Source of the DNA: SMWD01 sp964629475
Lineage (GTDB): Bacteria > Pseudomonadota > Gammaproteobacteria > Steroidobacterales > GCA-2729495
DNA length: 64,000 nt
Reading direction: 5' to 3'
Assembly (NCBI GenBank): GCA_964629475.1
Contig: CAZVQW010000001.1
Location: forward strand, 62,001 to 126,000
The position numbers and the translations under genes are program-made. The stretch's first letter is position 1. Every line of letters starts with the position of its first letter. A model generated the notes under the pieces. That model had not been told where the DNA came from. It made no database searches and saw nothing but the letters and a program-made list of their open reading frames with translations. Positions 16,432-24,195 of this stretch are shown in pieces.

Positions 16432-17280
16432 ATGGCTTATCGTGAATCTGACTATGACCGAATTGCCACGGCAATTTCATTCATCGCCGAGCAGGTGAAT
16501 AACCAGCCGGGTTTAGAGGCGGTGGCAGGGCGGGTGAATATGAGTCCTTTTCATTTTCAGCGTCTGTTCAGCCGCTGGGCTGGTGTGACGCCAAAAAGGT
16601 ATTTGCAGGTTCTGACGCTGGAACGGGCAAAAGCGCTATTAAACGAGGCGCAATCACTACTTGATGTTTCTGATGCCGTAGGCTTGAGTAGCGGTTCGCG
16701 CTTATATGATCATTTCGTGAGCCTGGAAGCCATAACACCGGGTGAATTCAAGAATGGCGGAATCGGCTTGAAGATTCGGCATGCGGTGCATCCTACTCCG
16801 TTTGGCCCTGTTTTCATTGCGCTTACGCAAAGAGGGGTGTGTAAGCTGAGTTTTCTGGCTGACGAGGGATCGGACCAGCATCTGGAGGCTTTATCAGAGC
16901 AATGGCCCAATGCAGAAATATCAGTGAATGCCGCGACGACCAAAAAGATTATCGACACGATGTTCGGTGCTGCCAATAAGGGTAACCGCACCCTGTCGCT
17001 ACATGTGACAGGCACGAACTTTCAGGTTAGCGTCTGGAGGGCCTTGCTTCAGATACAGTCGGCCAGCATTGCAAGCTATGCCCAGGTGGCTGCTGCAATC
17101 GGGAAGCCCTCAGCGGCGCGTGCTGTCGGGCGTGCTGTCGGCGCAAATCCGGTTGCCTGCCTGATCCCATGCCACCGTGTCATCAGGCAAAACGGTGAAC
17201 TCGGTGGTTACCACTGGGGCACCACCCGGAAACTTGCAATCCATGCGTGGGAGGCGGCGAGGTTGCCGGAGTTCCCATAG
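16432..17280 (+). CDS. AraC-type regulator fused to O6-alkylguanine-DNA methyltransferase (Ada-like, lacks the Cys N-domain)
   Basis: Predicted to repair O6-methylguanine by suicidal methyl transfer and to bind DNA. It has 282 residues. An AraC-family double helix-turn-helix occupies about 1-100 (MSPFHFQRLFSRWAGVTPKRYL). A linker and MGMT N-domain follow, and then the catalytic MGMT domain with the active-site motif IPCHRVI (Cys247) and the Asn-hinge-like QNGELGGYHWG. E. coli Ada has an additional N-terminal zinc domain with Cys38 that senses methylphosphotriesters. This protein starts directly at the AraC domain, so it cannot be activated that way. It stands alone on the plus strand. Confidence 0.9.
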   Translation: MAYRESDYDRIATAISFIAEQVNNQPGLEAVAGRVNMSPFHFQRLFSRWAGVTPKRYLQVLTLERAKALLNEAQSLLDVSDAVGLSSGSRLYDHFVSLEAITPGEFKNGGIGLKIRHAVHPTPFGPVFIALTQRGVCKLSFLADEGSDQHLEALSEQWPNAEISVNAATTKKIIDTMFGAANKGNRTLSLHVTGTNFQVSVWRALLQIQSASIASYAQVAAAIGKPSAARAVGRAVGANPVACLIPCHRVIRQNGELGGYHWGTTRKLAIHAWEAARLPEFP

Positions 17281-17315
17281 TGGCGCATTCTGCTTACCGC
17301 AATTATTTGATCAGA

Positions 17316-17498
17316 TCAGCGTGCGGTGGACGACTGTTCCCGGCATGTCGGACAGAGTGTGCGTGCACGGTGACGCGGCGAGATAACCTGGGTGATCGGG
17401 GTTTTACGGCCGCTGCGCAGACAGCGACTGCAAGTGATCAGGTTGGTTAACCTGGCCAGTAAAGTGTGGTCAACGGTTGCGGTGTGCGGCGGCGACAT
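17316..17498 (-). CDS. candidate 60-residue protein with two CxxC pairs
   Basis: A minus-strand frame from the ATG at 17498. It contains TCSRCLRSG and, 26 residues on, TLCPTCREQ, i.e. CxxC-x(n)-CxxC as in a zinc ribbon. Codon use resembles genuine genes nearby (mostly C or G at third positions). No clear ribosome-binding site was seen, and it lies downstream of the terminator of the next gene upstream. No other gene is seen in 17281-17552. It may be a spurious frame. Confidence 0.3.
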   Translation of the reverse strand: MSPPHTATVDHTLLARLTNLITCSRCLRSGRKTPITQVISPRHRARTLCPTCREQSSTAR

Positions 17499-17552
17499 CC
17501 GCTGAGAGTAGGCAGGTTCAGAACAGCGTTCCGCGACTTGCTCTGCAGTTTT

Positions 17553-17580
17553 CAAAAAAAAGCCTCGCAAAAGCGAGGCC
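17553..17580 (-). terminator. intrinsic terminator of the outer membrane protein gene
   Basis: On the minus strand, GCCTCGC (17579-17573) and GCGAGGC (17568-17562) form a 7-bp stem with a TTTT loop, followed by a run of about seven T. It lies 24 bases beyond the stop codon at 17604. Confidence 0.85.
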
Positions 17581-17603
17581 TGCAAAACTCTGTTTGCGAT
17601 GGA

Positions 17604-18326
17604 TTATTGGACTATGCTGTCACGCCCACTGAATAGCAGGTCACCGAATTGCCACCTGAGACCGAGTTCGAAGCCTGTCTCGTCGTCAAATACGATGGCA
17701 CGACCAAGAACTGAGAGTCCTTTGTAGACTCGGTAGTTAACGCCCAATGTAATGTCACGGTTGCGGATATCGCTCAGGTGGTGATATTCGTAACCGATAT
17801 GTACATCGGCGCGATCTGAAACCTGGCCCCTGATGATTGCTTCAGCAGACCAGCCGTCGTCGCTGGCGGATGAAGGTGAGCTGGTGTTCAAATTTTTGAT
17901 CGTGGTATCGATATAGTTTCCGCGCAGGACGAGATCGACCGTATCGCTTCCGCCGATCAGGTCCATGCCGAGGTTGACGCCGATGCCGACTTTATAGCCT
18001 TCCATGTCGGCATCAAACTGCCCCCCGGAGGAGTCGGTGTTGCAGTTTTTGCATGTACCGCTCAGGTAGCCAAACGCCTGACCTTTGACATGCAACCAGC
18101 TCAGGATGCCGATGGAAAGATCGATATTTTCACCCTCGAGAGTGCCATTGTTGTAGCGAACATCGTCTTTCGGGCTGACGCCATACTTGATGTCGGTCCA
18201 CTCGTAACTAATGCCGACATAGGTGTAAACGGGTCCCGCCGCCTGGGTGACGGAGGTGATCAGATTGGAAACTGCCAAGGCCACAATAACAAGACTCGTG
18301 GTCGGCCCGAAAAAACGCGAAATCAT
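17604..18326 (-). CDS. predicted outer membrane beta-barrel protein, unknown function
   Basis: A 240-residue exported protein. The ATG at 18326 has AGGGGGA 5 bases upstream and starts the signal peptide (MISRFFGPTTSLVIVALAVS, ending near TQA). The frame extends 21 residues further upstream without a better start. The mature part alternates aromatic and small residues in short strands (YTYVGISYEWTDIKYG, ADVHIGYEYHHLSDI, FELGLRWQFGDLLF), fitting an 8-stranded porin-like barrel. A CKNC pair sits in one loop and may form a disulfide. It is divergent from the hopene cyclase gene across a 217-base gap. No family is assigned. Confidence 0.65.
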   Translation of the reverse strand: MISRFFGPTTSLVIVALAVSNLITSVTQAAGPVYTYVGISYEWTDIKYGVSPKDDVRYNNGTLEGENIDLSIGILSWLHVKGQAFGYLSGTCKNCNTDSSGGQFDADMEGYKVGIGVNLGMDLIGGSDTVDLVLRGNYIDTTIKNLNTSSPSSASDDGWSAEAIIRGQVSDRADVHIGYEYHHLSDIRNRDITLGVNYRVYKGLSVLGRAIVFDDETGFELGLRWQFGDLLFSGRDSIVQ

Positions 18327-18543
18327 ATTTGTCCCCCTGGACAGGCTGCAACTACTGGTTCTGGATAGTCCGCTCAAGACTATAACCAATCATTTACGAG
18401 CTTGCCACAGGGGCATCAGGCCCTGTTCACTTTAGCGCCGCCACCCGCGGGTCACTTTCACTCAATAATGGGGTCACCTATTATCCGCTTGGCCTGTGTT
18501 TTGGTCTGCTCGATTATATTGACAACTTTGAGTGGTCGAACCC

Positions 18544-20562
18544 ATGCTTCATTCAATGGTAACTGCTGATAGCGACATGCAACCAGCTTGCGCAAAACTC
18601 GATGCCGGCATCAGGGCGGCGTTGTCCTGGGCTGATGGCGAGCAACACGCCGATGGCTACTGGGTCGGTGTGCTTGAATCGAATGCGTGCATGGAGGCTG
18701 AATGGCTGCTTGCATTTCACATCATCGGTTACGATTGCCCGTGGGCCGAGGAACTCGAGTCCGGAATTCTGAATCGTCAACGTCCCGACGGCGCCTGGGA
18801 AACCTATTTCGATGCGCCGAATGGTGACATTAATGCGACTGTCGAGAGTTATGCGGCATTGCGTGCCTCCGGCATGGCAGCTGATGCCGAACCATTGCGG
18901 CGCGCCAGGGAATGGATATTTGCTCATGGCGGATTGCGCAAGACGCGTGTATTTACCCGGATATGGCTGGCACTGATCGGTGAATGGCCATGGCGCGATA
19001 CGCCAAGCCTGTTGCCGGAAATTATCCACATGCCGTTGTGGACGCCATTCAACATCTATCATTTTGCATCATGGGCGCGAGCGACGATCATGCCGCTGAC
19101 GCTGTTGACAGCGCGCCAGTACAGTCGCCCGTTGTCACCCGGTAGCCGCCTGGATGAATTGTTTCCGGACGGTCGGGACCGTTATGACACGAGGATGTCC
19201 CGCCGCGGTTCCTGGAATTCACGCAGCGGGCTGTTCTTCTATGCTGACCGCCTGACCAAACGGCTGCTCGGTAGCTGGCGGTTGCCCGGTCGCAACCGTA
19301 CCGTGCAACATTGCGTCGACTGGATCGTGGCGCATCAGGATACGGACGGATCCTGGGGCGGTATCCAGCCACCCTGGATTTATTCGCTGATGGCCCTGTC
19401 TGCCGAGGGACGCGGGCTGGATGATCCGGTTATGGCCCGCAGTCTTGCCGCACTTGAGACGCACTGGTCGTGTCCTCGCTATGGCGGACGCATGATCCAG
19501 GCCTGCGAGTCGCCCGTCTGGGACACGGCATTGATGATTATGGCGATGCTCGACTGCGGACTGACACCGGCCGGGTATCCATCGTTGCGCGTTGCCGTTG
19601 AATGGCTGCTGGATCAGGAAGTTCGGACACCGGGGGACTGGATGGTCAAGTCGCCAGGCGTTGAACCCGGTGGCTGGGCATTTGAGCTTGCCAACGCGCA
19701 CTATCCGGATATCGACGATACCGGCGTCATTGTCATGATCCTGGCGCGGTTGCGTGACGAGTTTGCAGATCGGACCCGGCTCGATGCCGCGATCGGCAGG
19801 GCGACGCGTTGGCTCGAGGCCATGCAGTCGCGGAACGGTGGTTGGGGTGCGTTCGATAAAGACAACGATAGCCTGCTGCTTGCTGATGTGCCGTTCAGCG
19901 ATTTTGGCGAGGCGGTCGATCCGCCGAGTGTCGATGTCACGGCGCACGTGCTCGAGGCATTCGGCGAACTGGGTCGAGATTGCTCGGACCCGGTGGTCGC
20001 ACGTGGGCTTGCCTTTATCCGCCGCGAACAGGAGGACAGCGGGAGTTGGTTCGGTCGCTGGGGCGTGAATCACATCTACGGCACAGGGGCCGTTCTGACG
20101 GCGCTACGCGCCATTGGTGAGTCGATGGACGCACCGTATGTTGTTCGCGCCGGGGACTGGTTGGCGGCGCAGCAGAATGATGACGGTGGTTGGGGCGAAA
20201 GCTGTGCCTCGTACATGGATTCTACGCAGATCGGACGCGGGACAAGCACGGCGTCACAGACCGGCTGGGCCATGATGGGCTTGCTGGCCGGCGGCGGCGA
20301 TGCCCGTCATGAGTCGGCACTGGAACGCGGTGCGGCGTTCCTGTTGACCACGCAGACTGATGGCACATGGGACGAGTCGCAATACACCGGTACGGGTTTT
20401 CCCGGTTACGGCATCGGGGCACGGAGGGCGCTCGATGCGCCGGAACTGGTTGAACGGTTACAGCAGGGCGGTGAACTGCAGCGCGGGTTCATGATTAACT
20501 ACAACCTGTACCGGCATTACTTTCCGCTGGCGGCGCTGGGGAGAATGCGACGGGTTTCATAG
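18544..20562 (+). CDS. shc: squalene-hopene cyclase
   Basis: Membrane-associated cyclase that folds squalene into hopene/hopanol, the committed step of hopanoid synthesis. It has 672 residues from the ATG at 18544 (GTG at 18532 would add four). The protonating DXDD motif is DIDDTG at 389-394 in YPDIDDTGVIVM. Several QW repeats are visible (QRPDGAWE, QDTDGSWGG, QSRNGGWGAFD, QNDDGGWGE, QTDGTWDE), and GTGFPGYGIGARRA marks the C-terminus. It converges on hpnH, which is on the opposite strand. A degenerate REPIN-like element overlaps its stop. Confidence 0.96.
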   Translation: MLHSMVTADSDMQPACAKLDAGIRAALSWADGEQHADGYWVGVLESNACMEAEWLLAFHIIGYDCPWAEELESGILNRQRPDGAWETYFDAPNGDINATVESYAALRASGMAADAEPLRRAREWIFAHGGLRKTRVFTRIWLALIGEWPWRDTPSLLPEIIHMPLWTPFNIYHFASWARATIMPLTLLTARQYSRPLSPGSRLDELFPDGRDRYDTRMSRRGSWNSRSGLFFYADRLTKRLLGSWRLPGRNRTVQHCVDWIVAHQDTDGSWGGIQPPWIYSLMALSAEGRGLDDPVMARSLAALETHWSCPRYGGRMIQACESPVWDTALMIMAMLDCGLTPAGYPSLRVAVEWLLDQEVRTPGDWMVKSPGVEPGGWAFELANAHYPDIDDTGVIVMILARLRDEFADRTRLDAAIGRATRWLEAMQSRNGGWGAFDKDNDSLLLADVPFSDFGEAVDPPSVDVTAHVLEAFGELGRDCSDPVVARGLAFIRREQEDSGSWFGRWGVNHIYGTGAVLTALRAIGESMDAPYVVRAGDWLAAQQNDDGGWGESCASYMDSTQIGRGTSTASQTGWAMMGLLAGGGDARHESALERGAAFLLTTQTDGTWDESQYTGTGFPGYGIGARRALDAPELVERLQQGGELQRGFMINYNLYRHYFPLAALGRMRRVS

Positions 20563-20624
20563 GAGCGGCAAATGTGGGAAACAAGCGCTAATGCAGGATC
20601 ATCGCGGCTAAAGCCGCTCCCACA
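20560..20624. repeat. REPIN-like inverted repeat, copy 2 (left arm decayed)
   Basis: The right arm TCGCGGCTAAAGCCGCTCCC continuing to 20624 is intact. The left side keeps only AGGAGCGGC (20561-20569). Overall length still fits the 21-base-spacer layout. It fills the gap between the converging shc and hpnH genes and touches both stop codons. Confidence 0.75.
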
Positions 20625-21770
20625 TTAGTGCTTGTCTGTTGCGGTGGAGCTGGTCAATTGTTCGACCGAAACTTCTATAGTGCCGGCATCATCCGCCGGC
20701 AGATCCACAGTCGGTAGTTCCACAGTCGGTAGTTCCGGCGCCATCGGGCCGCTCGTGTGTGGTCCGAACCAGTATGCTTTCAGAGCGGTCAGCGGGCTGG
20801 TGACCGTGTGTTCGACGGCGGTACCTTCATAACCGCAATGCGCCATGCAGTTATTGCACTTTGGATTTCGTCCGGTGCCGTAGCGTTCCCATTCGGTTGT
20901 CGCCATCAGGTCGGCAAAACTATCGGTATAGCCTTCGTCAACCAGCAGGTAGCAGGCTCGTTGCCAGCCGAATACGTTGTAGGTTGGATTGCTCCACGGC
21001 GTGCACGAGTAGGTTTGATTGCCGGCGAGGAATTCCAGGTACAGGCTCGAATGGTTGAAGCGCCAGCGACCGCTGCGCTGTCGGCCGAGCGAAAAGATAT
21101 CGCGGAATAACCGTTTCGTTTGCCGGCGGCCGAGGAACGAATCCTGACGGGGTGCGTGTTCGTAACTGTAGCCGGGCGATACGGTGATGCCTTCGACGCC
21201 GAGCTCGGTAACATAGTCAAAAAATTTCGCGATCTCTTCGGGATCCTGATCGGTAAACAACGTGCAATTGATGTTGACGCGAAAACCTCGCGAGATCAGT
21301 TCCTCGATGGCGCTCACGGCTTTGTCAAAGACGCCGTCCTGGCAGACGGCCTCGTCATGATGTTTGCGTAACCCGTCGAGATGCACGGAAAAGGTTAGAT
21401 ACGGAGAAGGTGCGTATTCATCGATTTTCTTCAAAGCGAGCAGGGCATTCGTACACAGGTAAACGAATTTCTTGCGCTCGATGATGCCGCGTACGATTTG
21501 TGGCATCTCCTTGTGAATCAATGGTTCGCCACCGGGAATCGAGACAATCGGCGCGCCGCATTCGTCGACGGCTGCCAGTGCTTCGTCGACGCTCAATCGC
21601 CTGCGCAGAATGTCTTCCGGGTAATCGATTTTGCCGCAACCCGCACAGGCGAGATTGCACTGAAACAGCGGTTCGAGCATCAGCACGAGCGGGTAGCGCG
21701 ACCGTCGGCGCACTTTCTGCGCGAGTAAATATTTGCCGACCCGCAGTTGTTGAATCAAAGGGATGCTCAT
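20625..21770 (-). CDS. hpnH: adenosyl-hopene transferase HpnH (radical SAM)
   Basis: Adds a 5'-deoxyadenosyl group from SAM to diploptene, forming adenosylhopane for extended hopanoids. It has 381 residues. The iron-sulfur motif is Cys38-x3-Cys42-x2-Cys45 (CNLACAGCGKIDYP), with SIPGGEPLIHKEM as the SAM-binding GGE block. A cysteine-rich C-terminal region (CNNCMAHCGYEG) is as in other HpnH. The extreme C-terminus contains a five-residue duplication ELPTV-ELPTV from a 15-bp tandem repeat near 20705-20735. It is the last gene of a minus-strand run with hpnG and squalene synthase. Confidence 0.94.
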   Translation of the reverse strand: MSIPLIQQLRVGKYLLAQKVRRRSRYPLVLMLEPLFQCNLACAGCGKIDYPEDILRRRLSVDEALAAVDECGAPIVSIPGGEPLIHKEMPQIVRGIIERKKFVYLCTNALLALKKIDEYAPSPYLTFSVHLDGLRKHHDEAVCQDGVFDKAVSAIEELISRGFRVNINCTLFTDQDPEEIAKFFDYVTELGVEGITVSPGYSYEHAPRQDSFLGRRQTKRLFRDIFSLGRQRSGRWRFNHSSLYLEFLAGNQTYSCTPWSNPTYNVFGWQRACYLLVDEGYTDSFADLMATTEWERYGTGRNPKCNNCMAHCGYEGTAVEHTVTSPLTALKAYWFGPHTSGPMAPELPTVELPTVDLPADDAGTIEVSVEQLTSSTATDKH

Positions 21771-21792
21771 GGGCGACGGATCATAGCAAACG

Positions 21793-22539
21793 TTATTGCA
21801 GCGGGTTGCATATTTGCTCTCCAGCCATACGGCAGCAGGCCTTCAGCGTTTGGCACGCGGTCCGGAAATTTGTATTCAGACGGATCAATGCGGTGATTTC
21901 ACCGGGTCGACGCAGGAGGTGCCCGAGCAGGCCTGCGATGTGCAGGCCGCCGTGTCTCGTCAGTGCCGCCAAAGCCGCCAGCGGCAGTGGCTGATCATAC
22001 GGATCGGCGACGACGCGCATGATGAGAAACGGGATGGAATGATGCGCAGCAATGCGTGCCAGTTCAGCCGACTCCATGTCCACGGCGATGGCGCCGGTAC
22101 GCGCATTGAGGCCCTGCTTGTCATGTGGATAGCGCAGGGCCCGGGAGACCGATACGATGCTGCCGGTTTCGATGTCGTGGCCGGTGAGTCTCTGATGCAG
22201 ACTGGTGTGCCATGCCGGCGTGACCTGGAAAGCCTGGCCGTCTTCAGTGATTACGCTTAACGGCAACAGTAGTCGTCCGGGTGGCAGTTCAGTACTCAGG
22301 CCGCCCGCCGTACCGATCGAGACCAGTCCGGCGGGTCTGTCGGCTGCGATGACTTCGGCTATTGAGCGGACCTGTGCCGGGCCGACACCGGTTTGTAATA
22401 GCTCTGCGCCGTGCGCCTCAATGTTGCTGCGTTCGATAACCCGACGTTCCGGCTGCGTCGCCACGGCGAGGATAACAGGCGCCGGAGTGGTGCTCGGCTC
22501 CAGGTTGGCGGCGGTGTCTGACAAGAGTCTGATCGGCAA
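21793..22539 (-). CDS. hpnG: adenosylhopane nucleosidase/phosphorylase HpnG
   Basis: Purine-nucleoside-phosphorylase-like protein that removes adenine from adenosylhopane on the way to ribosylhopane and bacteriohopanetetrol. It has up to 248 residues. Features are SIGTAGGLS and the nucleoside-binding VDMESAELARIA. The start is uncertain. TTG at 22539 directly follows the stop of the squalene synthase gene, and GTG codons near VATQPERR are alternatives because the family core begins there. It lies 22 bases upstream of hpnH. The short C-terminal cysteines (TACQTLKACC) are not typical and have no assigned role. Confidence 0.88.
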   Translation of the reverse strand: MPIRLLSDTAANLEPSTTPAPVILAVATQPERRVIERSNIEAHGAELLQTGVGPAQVRSIAEVIAADRPAGLVSIGTAGGLSTELPPGRLLLPLSVITEDGQAFQVTPAWHTSLHQRLTGHDIETGSIVSVSRALRYPHDKQGLNARTGAIAVDMESAELARIAAHHSIPFLIMRVVADPYDQPLPLAALAALTRHGGLHIAGLLGHLLRRPGEITALIRLNTNFRTACQTLKACCRMAGEQICNPLQ

Positions 22540-23613
22540 TCAGGTCAGTCGATCCGACATCAGGCGGGCGCCGGGTGGCGGGCAATTTTTAGTGTCATCG
22601 GCAAGCGGCAGTCCACGGCTCGCCAGTGCGAACAGCAGTGCGACCGACTGATTGCTGTACTGAGCAATGTTGCAGGTTACGACGGTAGCCCGAACGGCAC
22701 GTCGCGAGATCTTGACGTCGTTGCCGTTGTCATAGCCCGGGCTGTTGTAAATGCGCCGTAGCGTCAGCACGGCCATACCGATGGCCCACAGGCAGAAGCG
22801 GCGGATACCGACCTGCTGCTTGGGGACCAATTGTGTATAGCGCAGGGCCGCACGCAGGTGCGCATGTGCGATACCAATTAATTGTTCGATCCCGCCGGTC
22901 ATTGCCGCAGAGTCGCGATTCCGCATGGCCCTGGATAAACCGCCCTCGAGATCGCGAAACATGCTGCGCGGAAGCCAGCATGTGTTGGCCTCGCGGTCTT
23001 CCCAGATATCCTTGAGAATGTTGGTCATCTGCAGGCCCTGCCCAAAGCAGACGCTCAGCGTCATCATCTCGTCGCGACGATCATCGAGTTGGGGGCAATG
23101 CTCACAGAACAGGTCGGTCAGCATTTCACCGACGATGCCCGCGACGAAATAACAATAGCGGTCCAGATCGATGAGTGTCGGCAGGCCGTCAAGCGTCTTG
23201 CCGGCCTGGAATTCAGGCATGCCTTCGCACATCGTCGTCACACAGCGCACGACGGCCTGGCGCTGGGTCGGTGTGAAGCGTGACAGGATACGGACCACGG
23301 GCGCCGTGTTTTCGACCAGTTCGCGGTCGGCGAGACGCGTACGTGGTGACAGCTGGCCGGTGAGACGTGTTGCAAAGTCATCGGCACCGGCATTCGCGTC
23401 GATGACGTCCAGGAATTCGGCCATGAAAGCTGATTTTTTCTGCGGATCAATTTCCGGATCGTCCTCGATCGTATCCGCGAGTCGGCATAACAGGTAGGCA
23501 TTCGCAACGACTTCTTCCAGACCGGCCGGCAGTTGCGGGATCGTCAGCGCAAACGTGCGTGATACACGTGGCAGTATCTGATTTTGAAATGATAAGTCGC
23601 GGTCAGATGACAT
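22540..23613 (-). CDS. squalene synthase (farnesyl-diphosphate farnesyltransferase type)
   Basis: Head-to-head condensation of two farnesyl diphosphates to squalene, which feeds the hopene cyclase. It has 357 residues from the ATG at 23613, preceded by GGGGAT. An upstream in-frame TTG start at 23634 is less likely. The aspartate-rich motifs are LADTIEDD (47-52) and NILKDIWEDREAN, with VSRTFALTIPQLP near the N-terminus and YCYFVAGIVGEMLTDLF in the active site. The pattern matches the single-enzyme eukaryote-like type found in some gammaproteobacteria rather than the three-gene hpnCDE route, which is absent from this window. Confidence 0.9.
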   Translation of the reverse strand: MSSDRDLSFQNQILPRVSRTFALTIPQLPAGLEEVVANAYLLCRLADTIEDDPEIDPQKKSAFMAEFLDVIDANAGADDFATRLTGQLSPRTRLADRELVENTAPVVRILSRFTPTQRQAVVRCVTTMCEGMPEFQAGKTLDGLPTLIDLDRYCYFVAGIVGEMLTDLFCEHCPQLDDRRDEMMTLSVCFGQGLQMTNILKDIWEDREANTCWLPRSMFRDLEGGLSRAMRNRDSAAMTGGIEQLIGIAHAHLRAALRYTQLVPKQQVGIRRFCLWAIGMAVLTLRRIYNSPGYDNGNDVKISRRAVRATVVTCNIAQYSNQSVALLFALASRGLPLADDTKNCPPPGARLMSDRLT

Positions 23614-23670
23614 CGGTATCCCCGGGGAAAGCAAGGGTCCGCGTCGACGGGCAGTGCGTATGATACTTGT

Positions 23671-24195
23671 TCACGGGAATTTGATCAGACTCTCGATAGG
23701 GCAGCCGGTCAACCGGGACCTGCCGTGCAGGAAACCCAACTCGACGACAAAAGCACAGCACACGAGCTCAGCGCCCTGTTCCCGGACCAGTTCGACGGTA
23801 GCAGCCGCGGTACCACCGGTAGCGATCAGATCGTCCACGATCGCGTATCGGCGCCCGGCAGACAGCGTGTCGTGATGCAGTTCGACACGGTCCGTGCCGT
23901 ATTCGAGCGAATAGTCGATGCCGATCGTGGGGCGCGGTAGCTTGCCCTGCTTGCGAACGAGGTGAAGAGGCAAAGACAGGCGGTGAGCTACGGCGGCGCC
24001 GAAAATAAAGCCACGCGATTCGATGGCGAGAATTTCTTCAGCTTGCGCGTCGATCAATTGCTGCGCCAGCAGTTCTATCGTCTGCGCAAAGGCTGTCGGG
24101 TCGGCCAGTAACGGCGTGATGTCTTTGAAAACAATGCCGGGTTCGGGAAAATCCGGCACGTCGATAACAAATTTTCTGAGTTCTTCGCTGTTCAT
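23671..24195 (-). CDS. apt: adenine phosphoribosyltransferase
   Basis: Salvages adenine to AMP using PRPP. It has 174 residues. Key blocks are PEPGIVFKDITPLL, ESRGFIFGAAVAHRL and the PRPP-binding AIVDDLIATGGTA. Its ATG overlaps the stop of the upstream aminotransferase gene (hpnO-like) by four bases, so the two are translationally coupled. Squalene synthase follows downstream. The location inside a hopanoid operon suggests it recycles the adenine set free by HpnG, in addition to general salvage. Confidence 0.96.
   Translation of the reverse strand: MNSEELRKFVIDVPDFPEPGIVFKDITPLLADPTAFAQTIELLAQQLIDAQAEEILAIESRGFIFGAAVAHRLSLPLHLVRKQGKLPRPTIGIDYSLEYGTDRVELHHDTLSAGRRYAIVDDLIATGGTAAATVELVREQGAELVCCAFVVELGFLHGRSRLTGCPIESLIKFP

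Noticed and set aside
19219..20073. A 284-residue minus-strand open frame inside shc
   Set aside because: It is fully antisense to the squalene-hopene cyclase and carries no known motif.
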